NCBI GenBank assembly: GCA_964035545.1
Contig: OZ037767.1
Coordinates: 27,755,628 to 27,819,627 of the forward strand
Length of the DNA stretch: 64,000 nt
From: Bugula neritina
Lineage: Eukaryota; Bryozoa; Gymnolaemata; Cheilostomatida; Bugulidae
Direction: 5' to 3'
Below are positions 26,195 to 38,000 of the stretch, piece by piece (positions within the stretch are counted from its first letter, which is position 1; every line of letters starts with the position of its first letter). The position numbers and the translations under genes are program-made. The notes under the pieces were generated by a model, which did not search any database, was not told where the DNA came from, and saw only the letters and a list, made by a program, of their open reading frames with translations.

Positions 26195-29100
26195 TCAACT
26201 ATACACGTCTGATAGGCCAGCCTTTTCACGACACTTCTGTAACAATGCTCTGAGCTTGAACTGCTTTCTAGACAAATCCCTTACTTTCTACAATATAAAT
26301 GACCATAGCACCAATATACAATATTTCAACGGATAACTACATGTTCATGAACATTGTTGACAAGGTTGGCATAAAGATTTTAAAGTCATTCGTCAGGTGG
26401 AGATCAGGTGCTCTACACAAGTGAGATGCCACTGACACTACAGCATATCATGCCAACCTAACAGATACATACACATCAGCCATTATCTTGTAACACGTTC
26501 TTCTACAACATAACTGGTCACAGCCTCTCACCTTCAAGTATGGCTCTATCCCAATGACCTCTCTGCGCAGTGAGTCACCCAAAATATAAAGCGCGTCCTC
26601 GATGGCCTGCTCCTCGGCAAACGACAGCAGGAGCTGCTTATAGATAGGAGCTGTGGTCTCAATGGCGTCTTCAACCGGCAACTCCTCCTTATTGCTTCTC
26701 TTCTCTATCTCCTCCTTCAGCTCAGGTAGTTTAGTTGTCAGCAATGATATAGCCTTCTCACACTCCTCCTAAAACATACGGAAGTCGACTCGTTGTAGTC
26801 AGCAAAGCTTCCAGAAGCTTCATTTGCTCACCATATCTAAATAGCTAACTAGAGGAATTGCTTAGTTGTGTTATAAAGGGCTAAATAATAACTACAAAAA
26901 ATACTTATTTACTATACTTACTAAAATTGGTAAACCATTGATGTCTTTAGTAAACATGAGTTCCACAGCTGATAATTTAGTGTGTAGTGTTTAAATTTAA
27001 CAGAAGATTTGGACCCACACAAAAGTACATGCAGTAGTGCCTGCTTTTACAAACAACCATAATAAATGTTTGAATTTAAAATTTAATGCAAAGCATATAA
27101 TTATGAGTGTTTGACAAGCTGAAGTATAAAGATCTAATGCTTAAAAGCGGAAAATAATAAAACCCACACTCTCAGCATCAATCGTGGCAGCCATATTATC
27201 TAGCTTAGCTTGACCGTCATTCAAATCTTGTTGGGTTTTTCGCAAAACATCCATTTCAGCCTGAAAGAGATGAATAATTTACTTGAAGATTGCAAGTCCA
27301 GATTCAAATTGAATGAGCAAGCCAAAAATTGTGTTTTTATCCAAGTTTTCCAACAAACTTCAAGCCATAAAAAGATTGCATGATACTTTTTTAAATACAA
27401 AAGGTAAAGAAATATTCATGAACTAGGATTAGACATAACATGGAATAGATTTCATCAGTTGATGAGTTTAAACCTATAGAAATATAGAAAAGTGTATTGA
27501 TACGGATACCGTGTGTGTGGAAAATATATCCTTAAGGCGACGTTTCATTTTATCTTCTACAGCCGAGTGCAAGGAGTTTTTAATTTCTTCATCAGACAAC
27601 CCAAAACTCTTCTGTCTGTTCAGCGGTGTGTCTAGAGAATATAAGAAGCAAGATAATAAATATAACTCAAGTAGTATAAAAGTTTTACCAACTTAAATTT
27701 TTTATGATTTATTTTTACAGAGAAAATATGAATTTCGTCACTCAAATTGGCAAAAGACACAAATAATTTGCAGCACAATTGAACATTTTTATGGAACTCT
27801 CCTCAAATACGTTTCGAAACGTATTTAGCTGTCTAAATTACATGGTGCTACAGCTAATTGAAATATTGATAAACTAGAATAAGTGGCCCACCTGTTGATC
27901 TACCAGTGGAGGTGGTAGTCGCAGTAGCAGGGTGTGTATATGTAGAAGTTGCAGGGGGATAGCCTAAGTATCCTGAAGAGCTTCCATAATTAGCAGCAGT
28001 TTGAGGCGGATAACCACCAATAGAGGGCGTAGGGTAACTAGTACCTGATGTAAGGGGGTAGGGAGTTGTCCCTCCGTAACCTGAACCTTGTCGGTATGGT
28101 GGGTAGCCTGTAGCTGGAGTAGTAGTAGGAGGATACGGGGTGGACTGCGTCATGCCCCCTCCATAAGGATTATACCCTGAAGAGTATTATTCTCTGATGA
28201 AGTTAAGTAAAAGCGATACACTAAATATAACATAACACACGTCTAATTCATCTTAAATACAAAACCATTTCTCATGCAACTGAAGAAGCATATCAACAAG
28301 GGAAGACAACACTTGAGTCGAGTAAGCGTAGCTAGCCAAACAACACAGCCAACATGCAACTCAAAGCTAGAAAGAAGATAACTCTCAAAGACAGAGGGGT
28401 CTGAGCCCTTCCTACCTGTGGGGGTGGCATTGTTTGTATTGGTTGTTTGAAAACTAGATGCTTGAGACTGAGGTGGGTAGGAGGGCGTGGCAGCTGGATA
28501 GCTCGTGGACCTTGCGGGCGGGTATGACTGAGGCATGGGCATACCCGTGCCCGTACCGGCTGAAATGACATCATTACACAACATGATAAGTAGTTGCTAA
28601 CATGCAATCTGTATTCATGCAAAAACTAGACTTAAATATATTGGGCAGTAACAAAGTCATGCTGCACAATCGTATTCGGCATCGCTATCAGTATTTCACT
28701 GAAACATTTGCTTAATAACTCCAGCTGTATGACATTATCTTCATTTTTTGATTTCAACACATTTTCTCATTTCGTATCGATTATGAAGACAACCATTTCC
28801 TTTGTTTACAAGGCTAATTGAGTTCACTAAAGAAGTGTTAAGCACATAGTCATGGCAATGTTGAATGTGGCTGGAGATTCTCAGACTCTGGTGACCAATT
28901 CGTTGCTGTAACAGGTTAACTGGGAGCATATACAAAGCAAAAGTGTGGCCACTTGTTGACACATGCGTATCGCAAAAAATGAGCATGTGACACATGTCAC
29001 ATGCTCATTTTGAGGTTGACACACTAAATACATAGCAGATCGGTCATACATGTCGGTCTACAAGCTATTACTAATTACAACAGTGTTTGCATTTCTCATT

Positions 29101-30897
29101 CAACAATATTGAGCGTGACATGCAAAGTAACCAAGACGTGTGAACACTGTGAGAGTCCAGACATGCTTAGCCAGCGAACTCACAGAACTACTTACAGACT
29201 GGGTAGGGTGGTGGAGTCTGGTTCCTGCTTGTTTGTTGAATCTTTGGCTTAGCAAACACTGGGGGTGCTTCTCCAAATACTGTACAGAGAACGACTATCA
29301 GAGTGTGTAGATCAGACTGACTCTACAACAGACACTATATAATATAACACTACATAATATAATACTTAACAGTATAATACTATATAGTATAATACTAAAC
29401 AGTATAATATTATATAGTATAATACTAAATAGTATAACACTAAATAGTATGACACTATACTATAGCAATATTACCTGCTGCCAATCTGATATATAGGGCA
29501 TAGAGACAGCACCATTCTCTGCGACATGTTGCCCAGGTTTGATATTCATCGTATTGGTTGGTTGTACAAAGACCATCGGAGCGTGGTAAGGGTGGGTCTC
29601 ATGCAACCATATGATGATTGGAATATTATATGTTTTTGCTACAACACAGTGTTTCAACATTGATATAATTATGTTAAACAAATATACTGATACAGTATGC
29701 ACAAGTAAGGCAGATAACAAGTGACTCTATAATCTATATTGTGATGATACAAGGTTAATGATTAGGCTTTTTATTGACAAAAAGTACTTTAAAACTTACA
29801 AACCACAATGTCTTGATAAGTGAAAATAACTACATCTTATTTTATTTAAAAACTAGCAATTGAGATATCAGAGTACTCCAAGCGATACAGGAAACTCTGT
29901 ACACGGGTAGAGAGATTACACACAGGAAATAGAACATGTTTCGGTTGCAAATACTAATAATAATGTAATCTTACACTTGTATGCGATGGGAATTGTCCCC
30001 TCCAGACATACTAAGTTCTTTCTCATGCCATTGTTGTAAGCTGAAAGAGACAGTTGATAGTGATGAGGGAGAGTGTAGTGCTACTAGTAGTAGCTGTGTT
30101 GTAAGATATACATCTTCTACGTATTAATTTCTATAACTAGTGAAGTATTCAAATTTGAAAATATGCCTGACTATTATAAACAATGTTTTAAGCCATGAAC
30201 TACAAAGCAACAAAAGACGTCAGTTTGACAGGTATAAGCAATGAAAAGTGGAGAATGAAACGAAGCCCTTGGAAAGTTGACTTTTTAATGCAACTTGGTA
30301 AGATGTTGAGTAAACAAAACTACAACTATCATAGAAAATCATACTGAATCATATCAGACTGGGGAGCAGGCTTCTTATAGAGAATATGTTACATAAAACA
30401 ACGGGAGACAAATTAAAACCAATTCAGAGTACACCAATACATAAGCTGCAAGTAGTAATCTAAGTTTATACATAATGTCTAAAGTGAAAATAAAATAAGA
30501 CTCACTGAAAAACTTCTTTTGAAGGCGAAGATCCTTGAAGTTAGCTAGCGCTGTTTTAATGTCAGCGAAGGCCATAGCATTGTGATTATACTGCATAAAT
30601 AAAATAATAATCATATTACATAATATATAATTATTAGAAGAGTGATACATGTGTTATTGAGAGACCCAAAATTATCCAGAAAATATATAATATATGTAAT
30701 TTATATATATTACTAAAAGTTATGCCTGGCAATTCGAGCAGTACTTACAAAAAATGCATTGAATAATCATATAAGTACATCAGAGTAGATAGGTGCAGCA
30801 AACACTTGCAGTACGCTTGCTAACCAATATTTAGACGTAAAGGAAAGACACTTACTGAAATCAACATGTTACGAATGGCTGAGTCCGCAGAAGACAT
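26195..30897 (-). CDS. TSG101: tumor susceptibility gene 101 protein (ESCRT-I subunit)
   Basis: Eleven minus-strand exons (30897-30856, 30590-30506, 30040-29975, 29638-29475, 29322-29196, 28559-28416, 28176-27892, 27631-27510, 27260-27168, 26768-26532, 26287-26195) give 1458 nt, 485 residues. An N-terminal UEV domain (about 1-155) includes YNIPIIIWL, FVQPTNTM and FGEAPPVF. A Pro/Tyr/Thr-rich linker with repeated YPP follows, then a coiled coil, then the C-terminal steadiness box (TAPIYKQLL, LGDSLRREVIGIE, LSRKQFKLRALLQK, AGLSDVYS). TSG101 recognises ubiquitin and P(T/S)AP motifs and works with VPS28, VPS37 and MVB12 in sorting cargo into multivesicular bodies. The UEV fold lacks the E2 catalytic cysteine as in all TSG101 proteins; the equivalent residue, Tyr110 in the human protein, is Ser110 here. 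The protein is about 95 residues longer than the human one, mainly in the linker. The start ATG is followed by an acceptable 14-codon first exon. Confidence 0.96.
27805..27826. repeat. 22-bp perfect palindrome in a TSG101 intron
   Basis: AAATACGTTTC joined directly to its reverse complement GAAACGTATTT, no loop. It lies in the intron between the 28176-27892 and 27631-27510 exons. Confidence 0.8.
28976..29011. repeat. 36-bp perfect hairpin in a TSG101 intron
   Basis: AAAATGAGCATGTGAC (28976-28991) pairs perfectly with GTCACATGCTCATTTT (28996-29011) around a 4-nt loop ACAT. TTGACACA direct repeats flank it. Located in the intron between exons 29322-29196 and 28559-28416. Confidence 0.85.
29332..29462. 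repeat. AT-rich minisatellite (TATAATACTAAACAG-type)
   Basis: Degenerate ~15-bp units of TATAATACTAAAYAG and variants fill most of the intron between the UEV exon (29638-29475) and the next exon of TSG101. Confidence 0.8.
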
Positions 30898-33211
30898 GAT
30901 GAAAAGAAAGAGAACCTTTAATCTATTCAAATTTTCTGAAGTCTCATATGACAGGGCTTCAGTAAACCTAGAAACAAAAACATATGCATAAGATTTACAA
31001 GTTACAAGACTTACTAAATTCTATGAGCTAGAGAATAACTTAATTATAATAACTACCAGCAGTACGTATACCAGTTAGTAAGTATAATATACATATATAC
31101 ACATCCATATATCATTAACCATTACGTATATCAATGTTGAATAATTAATAAGATAACATTGGAGTTATTATATTTATAAATATATTTATAATTATTAGTA
31201 TTACAATTACGGTTACCGTTAAATTAAATAATATAATTAATATTCAATTAGTATTAATTAGCTAGTCATAGAGTGATGTTTCTTTTTGAAACGCATGATG
31301 ATGATCGCTTACTGTCTCGTGATAATTATCATGATCTGATTATGATTGACATGAACTTTAACTTGAAGCGATTAATTTTAAACATAAAATTAAATAATGA
31401 GAATACTCTCAGATAAAGAGCGCCATGAAACGCTTTCATCTGCTTATGATGAACTATTAAATTCAAATCGGTCAATAAACACTCGATCTGCTAAGAGAGG
31501 AGAACCAACATCAATTTCTGCATCCTCACAGACCTTTCAGAACAGTTTTCTCCCTCAAAGCATCAGAGATTTGAGGATACCACCTCATAACACAAACTCA
31601 GCTTAGCTATGTGCTAAAACCTCTTTACATTACAATTCAAATATTCAAACTTAGCTACATGCTAGAATAGATACATTTCAACACATGATAAACCCAAACA
31701 AAAACAACATAAGAGGCACTCATAATTTTGCGCCTGTAAGTGTTAGCAGAGTGTTCTAATTTTTACGAGGTGAGGTGAGTTATGAAATTATTCTCATAAT
31801 CATAATGACAAAGACTGAGAGTGGTGAGACTGAGTAATCAATAACAATATTAATAATATTAATGTAAACTAAAATATTGACAATTACAATAATTAATAAA
31901 ATTATTATTATAATAATAATTATTAAATTTAATGTTATATAAATATTTATTGATAATTCTAATAGTAATAGTAAAACTAATACTAATAGTAATAGTAATT
32001 GTCATTGTGATTGTCAAACTCAAAGTGAAAGGCCAAAGGCAAAGCACTTTAAATTCAAGATATAAGTTTTAAGCATCTACTTCCAGAAAAGTTTAAGATC
32101 AATAAAGCCTCTGTAAGTTAAGCAGTGGGAGCTCTTTGGGGGCCAAGCTTGATTTAATCAGTATCAGTATGAGTAACGTAATGGTTTGTATGAGTAATAG
32201 TCATGAACAATAATATACTTGAAGTGCGTAATTCGGAAACTCGGAAACTTGGAACAACTTTGGATGGAGTTTGCCTTGACCTTCCAAACGGACAATTTAG
32301 CAATAGACTATGTTCCACAATCATCTAATGGCATAATATTCATGTCTACATTAAATAGATATCTAATTGTTATATTAGTTATTTTTATGGTCCACAAACT
32401 TTTATGTTGCGCCACATGAAAAGGCCTTAGAAGTATAAAGTATGAAATTAAATAACTATTATAATAATCATAATGTCACTATATTTATAATACAATGAAA
32501 AATGCATCTACCTGTAGTAATTTTACGTTGTTAATTGTAATTATAATAATACGTCTTTATATTTTAATTTATTTATAATATAAATACTAATTAATATTAT
32601 TATTATTAAAATAAATATTATTATTAATTTTAAATGTTATAGTATTAGTTGTACTTATATTTAATTTTATGTTTATGTTTTTGTTGATGTTGAAAAACTA
32701 AAAGTAAAAGTAAAACTTTTACTTTGAGTAAAAATAGCTCTAGCAGTAGCTCAGATTGAAGCTGTAAAAGTTACCGTGTAAAAGTTTTACTTTAACTTTA
32801 GTCTTAAAAGTTAAAACTAAAAGTAAAACTAGAAGGCAGTTCTAGAAAATTAAATTCAGCATGGATCATTGAACGAATCCCAATGAATTAATATTAAATA
32901 TGAATATCTTCTTCAATAATAAAGTTGAAAATATCAAATTAGTATAACTCTAATTTAATTTAGTAATTTTAACTAAGAATTAGAATAATGATAATTATTA
33001 ATATTTATATTATATTACATTTACTTTTAGTTTTATTATAAATTAAACTATTTATGTTAATATTTATTGCTTATTTAATTATTAAATTTAATTTAACGAT
33101 AATATGAATAAAATATAAAATTCAAATTGAATATACTTGAAGTTGAAATTTTTATGACATAAAACAGTGGGGGAAATGAAAATAAAAAGGCACAGCCCCA
33201 CAAGCCACAGG
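30898..33211. other. AT-rich intergenic stretch; one small unplaced ORF
   Basis: This lies between TSG101 (transcribed leftward) and the solo LTR. It is very AT-rich with simple stretches of AATAGTAATA and inverted runs of AAAGTAAAAC (32690-32832). A 69-codon polar ORF at 31397-31606 is not low-complexity, but it has no recognisable domain, promoter or neighbouring exon, so I do not call it a gene. Confidence 0.4.
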
Positions 33212-33670
33212 TGTTGTATTGGAATTTATAAGTATGTGTAGTCGTCTCCTCTTGTTGTTGCATGCGTGTGGGGTGCACAACTCTAGGATTGACATAGATA
33301 TTGGATATAGTGTGGCTTGTGTGAGTGTTGTAGCTATATAACTTAGTGTAAATGGGAGAATTGAGGAACTGTACACTGATTGAGGAACGATTGAAGATAT
33401 TTGTATAGAATGTATGCGACCCAACTAGAATGTGTTAGGGTACGTTAGTGAGTGCTAGCCCAGGATCATAGACTGAGGAGCACCACCAACCGACTATCCT
33501 AACCCGGAGACTCAACTTCACCCCTACCGGGCGGACGGGAGCTGGAGTTACCTCGCAGCCAAGCCATTAACCCGTAACTGTACACCGACCCCAAGCTCAC
33601 GCAAAGGCTACAACCTATATATTATTCAGTGAGTTTACGATACTCCAAATTGTAAAAACCCTTTACAACA
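33212..33670. mobile_element. solo LTR of an LTR retrotransposon
   Basis: A 459-bp block starts TGTTGTA and ends TACAACA, a perfect 7-bp inverted terminus with canonical TG...CA ends. It is flanked by a CAGG duplication (33208-33211 and 33671-33674). Its GC content rises well above the AT-rich surroundings. No gag, pol or second LTR is present, so it is interpreted as the product of LTR-LTR recombination. The superfamily cannot be decided; a 4-bp duplication fits several LTR groups. Coding strand unknown. Confidence 0.75.
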
Positions 33671-34000
33671 CAGGTGAATGACTGTAAGTTATAGGTGACT
33701 CACTATGTTTGACATTGTGAGTCTGACTAAGCTAGAGTGACTGTTACCATGAGTGTCACTGTACCACTAACATCAGTATCAGTCTGGCAGTAATAGTCAA
33801 GGGGAAAGTCAGAGTAAGGATTCGGCAAATGACTCAAAAAATTAAGATCGCGATCAGGTTAAGGTTGGGGTTTCATTTTAGTTTCAGATTGAAGTTGAAT
33901 CTAAAACTTTAAGGTTAAAGTAAAGATTATAACCAAGTCAATGTGAAAACAGAGATGACACTGAGCATAATTGTGTGAATCAAAATGTGTCGAAAAATAA

Positions 34001-34220
34001 ATAATAAAACTCACGCAAGTTTGTAGTCGCTATCCCTGTGAGAAACCCCTGAAGGAAAGGGTTTTTGTTTAAGCTGGCTAAAGAAATATTTAAATAAGGC
34101 ACAGGAGTAATTATGACTGGGTGCTCTTCCTAACATCGCCAATGGAATTTTTCTGGGCTCGAACCCATGACCTCGTGTTTACTAGGCAAACGCTCTAACC
34201 CATAGACTACAGCTGCTCCC
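34001..34220 (-). mobile_element. tRNA-headed SINE, copy 2
   Basis: Same family and orientation as the copies at 8156 and 42799. Minus strand: tRNA-like head GGGAGCAGCTGTAGTC with A box and B box (GGGTTCGAGCCC), the conserved GATGTTAGGAAGAGCACCC middle, and a TTTTATTATTTATT tail. Target-site duplication TGTGTCGAAAAATAA (33986-34000) versus TGTGTCGAACAATAG (34221-34235). Confidence 0.85.
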
Positions 34221-34235
34221 TGTGTCGAACAATAG

Positions 34236-35005
34236 ATAGGCCAATCTTAATTAATGTCATTATGAATAATTATAGGTGATAATTGAATATTTAAAAGAAA
34301 TTGAAAATTTTGATTAATGACCCATTTACTTGGATAATTATAATTCTACTATTCCTATTGGCCGTTACACTTAGTGAGTAACTATGATACTAATTATCGT
34401 AATAGGTATTGTAGTGAAAGTTACAAATTTCTAGTGGCAATTGTGACTGTGACTTGTGAGTTGGTAATTTTTCTTATAACGTATTTTTGCTGTTGATAAT
34501 GTTCATTTTTAACGTTATTATGTAAATAATGACACAGGGCTAAGCACTCTGAATCTATTAACTAACTTGAGTTGGTACAATAATTTCTATTATAATTTTA
34601 TTTATTATCATATTGTGATTTAAATAAGGTAGGTCTGTCATAGCTATCAGTTTTGCACATTTGACATATTATTTATTATATATTAATCTCTATATTACTA
34701 TCAGCATTTAGACCCACCATTTATTTTAATTTTTTTTCAGTTATAGTTTCTTAAAAAAATATTGCTTAATATTACTAAAATACTTATTTAAAATATCATA
34801 ACTTGGAGGTTTAAAGTCTAAAAGAAATTAATATTAAATTGTTTATAAAGTAAACTATTTGATAAATCTCCTGGTCACCGTTCCTGGTATTCTTAGGAAT
34901 TTTGTGAAATATCACCATATATGCAAAAAGTTTCTATCTTTAAAAATGTAACTCTTCCTGATTATTAAGTTTTATTAGTTTAATTAATTTTCAGAAGTTA
35001 AGTAG
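34236..35005. other. intergenic, upstream of listerin
   Basis: AT-rich, no ORF or repeat recognised. It must contain the LTN1 promoter; no TATA-like element is placed convincingly, as is common for housekeeping genes. Confidence 0.4.
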
Positions 35006-38000
35006 ATGGGTGGTAAAAAGAAAGAAGCGCAGCGGACTAAAGGGAATGTAAAGGTAATTACAATTTCCCGGGCTATTATAGAGTTCACAAGTTATACAGA
35101 TTGCTCAATAGTTCAGCCTTCCAAAAATATCTTTAAAGTTCAATTGGCAAATAATCTATCAGACTCTAAACTATTATTTCTGTTGGAATTTTTACAGGCA
35201 GTTTTTTCTGAATATCAATTCGTACCATTATTATTATTTTAGCCTGCTTCTAGTGGTCATGCAGCACAACTGCTTGAAGCTAGTGGAGTGTTACAGACTG
35301 GGTTTGTAGGTTTTGATACTCTTTCTGGAGATTTAGGATATGTTCCCGCAAACCTGCAGTCTTCAGAAGCTGCTGAATGCAGTGATGGAGAGCTTCGGAT
35401 GGTAATGAAACGTCTGACAAAGAGAGATGCTGTTACTAAACTTAAGGTGAGATCTTTTAAGTACAGTTGGTTAATAGAAAATTTAGAGTTGTGATCTTTT
35501 TTTTATTTAAAAAAAGTATTACATACTGATAATGCATATAACAACTTAAATAAATTGTAAAGAATTAGAGTTAAGCATAGCACAGGCTGGTATAAGTTTG
35601 ATAGCTAATTCTACGTTGTGGCTGTAATGAAATTACCCAGTGACCATTCAATTCTGCCAGATGAGGTTACTAAGTAGGTCATATAAATTATATTTTTTCC
35701 GGGAGCTAACTCCCAAATGATACTTTCTGTAGGCATTACAGAACTTACATTCCATCTGCCAGGAGAGGGAGAGTGAAGTTGTAGTCGATTCTTTGAAATA
35801 CTGGCCTAGGCTCTACAATAAACTAGCCATAGTAAGTTTGTAAGGATTTTACTTTTGTTAAAGCTCTGTATGTGAGATGCAGTTGAAATGACCTAATTCT
35901 TTAAGTAATTTTATGAATGAGTTGAAAACAAAATTTAGTAGACGTTTGTTATTTTCCTACATAGGACTTTGATCATCGAGTAAGGGAAGCATCTCATAAA
36001 GCCCTGAAGGAAGTTGCCATAAGATCTGGTAGAAATCTGGCTCCCCATCTCAAGCATTTGATTGGTTGGTTGGAATTAATAGCTCCTTTTTAATAATTCT
36101 GCTCAACAAAATTATTTTCTTATTTATTTGTATTTTATTGTCCAGTAAAACTCACCGCAAGTACAACAATTTTTTTTGGAAATTTAAAGAAAGTCAACAG
36201 ATTATTTTATGTACGACATTTACGTGATGAATGTTTATATTCTGGGAATTGTCCTCCATCAAGAACCATAAAGACAAATAGCTTTGTATGTTTTTGGGAA
36301 AGTATTTAGCTGTTGAGTTAAAAGTTTTGGTAATCAATTTGACATTTCCCTCCGAACAAGGACTCAAACTACAAGTTTGTTTATTCAGGTGTGTGACTGT
36401 TCTATATTCAGGTGTGCGATTCTTCTATATTCAGGTGCGTGGCTGCTGTCTCTCTGTGATCAATATGCTCCGGCAGCATCAGCTGCCAGGTCAGCGTTTG
36501 ATGCTGTTTTTCCAACCGAAGCCAAAAGAGTGGAGGCGTTGGTGTACTGCCACAGTGAGCTCATCAAGTTTCTATCTGAGATGTTGTTTACGGCTACTCC
36601 ACAAACTCTCAGCGACGCCAAGTATGTCTAAAGACATTTACAGATGTTACTCACTGCTGTAGCTTTAGACATCGTTAGAAGAATGTATTGCTTTTAGCTG
36701 TAAATAGTGGAAGGATAAAGTAGACTGCTATTTGATAGTTGTGGAAATTTTTAATATTTTACCGCATCTTTATAAGAGAATGTAGAATTGATAAAGGTTA
36801 TATTCCAAGACTTGATTGTCATTCAATTGAAACAGAGAATATTTTGTTCTGCGAAGTTGAACTGTAAAATCAATCATTTATAAAATGTGTAGAAATATAT
36901 ATATATATATATATGTATCTTTTCACCAGATTAGTGTAATTGTAGAGTGACACCACCTGAGGAAATGCTTGAGAAATATGAGAGGGTTTTATCCTCGTCG
37001 TTGTTATCGCTGCGTCTCATTATCAAAATGTGTCCAGCAGAGAAAGTAACTAGTTTATCGGAGAGATGCTTGCCAATTTTGGAAAGTTCTGCATTTTGGA
37101 AGTTTGCCAATCACAATAACCGTTCGGTAGGACAGTTTCTCATTCTATTTTATATTTAAATAGTAATAATTTATATATTTAAAATTAATATATACAATAC
37201 TGTAAATCAACACTTTAGCTAGTTTAGTTTTGCAGGTCAAAGCCTCATTCTTCAGTCTGCTTGCATCATTAATTTCCGATTTACCAAAATTAGCCAATGA
37301 AAAGGCGGATAAATTATGCCCAGTTGTCCTCTCTCGACTTGGTGAAAATGACCCTCTGGTTTGCCCAAGTTTATGGGAGGCGGTTCACAGTGTTACCAGC
37401 ATTCAGGTATTAAATATACTTTATGTCTTCACTGTATTGGAACTTTATGCTATTACGATATTATTATATTACTATATTACTAATCTATATTACGATATTA
37501 TTGTCTCATTTAGTGAATGCTTTACTTCTGTAGCATGGTATCGTCTTATGAATTATATATACACAAAGTCAAGGCATAAATATCTCCACTTTCAGGCTAA
37601 TGCAATAATTGCCACTTGTAACAAGAGCAATGAATTAACACAGTTTTCATTGGTTATTCAATATTAGATTGTAACTACAATAATTTTGAATAATATCTGC
37701 CAAAATATATTATGTAGCTCAGCTGTGCTAATATTTATATATGTTCAATGTTTGAATTAGATTTATCTACTCTCTGTGAACCCAAGTTACCTAATGACTT
37801 CAGCTGGTCAGTCTATATCTTCCGTTTTGTTGCAGGGTTTTTGGAAGCATGTGAACTTGCGCAAGGCCATGTTGCCAGGCCTCTGGTCGACCTTGAAAAC
37901 AGGGTTTGATGGTAATGCCGCGGCAGCAGCAGGCAAATTCTGTATCTTAATCAAGTTGCTGCCGCCCGATGCTTCTGGAAGTCCACATGAGTTTTATTCT

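Noticed and set aside
31397-31606. 69-codon polar ORF as a possible small gene
   Set aside because: No domain, promoter, poly(A) signal or adjacent exon; left as unplaced within an AT-rich gap.
33429-33672. A shorter LTR starting at TGTGTTAGGG
   Set aside because: It gave no target duplication; starting at 33212 yields better inverted ends and matching CAGG flanks.
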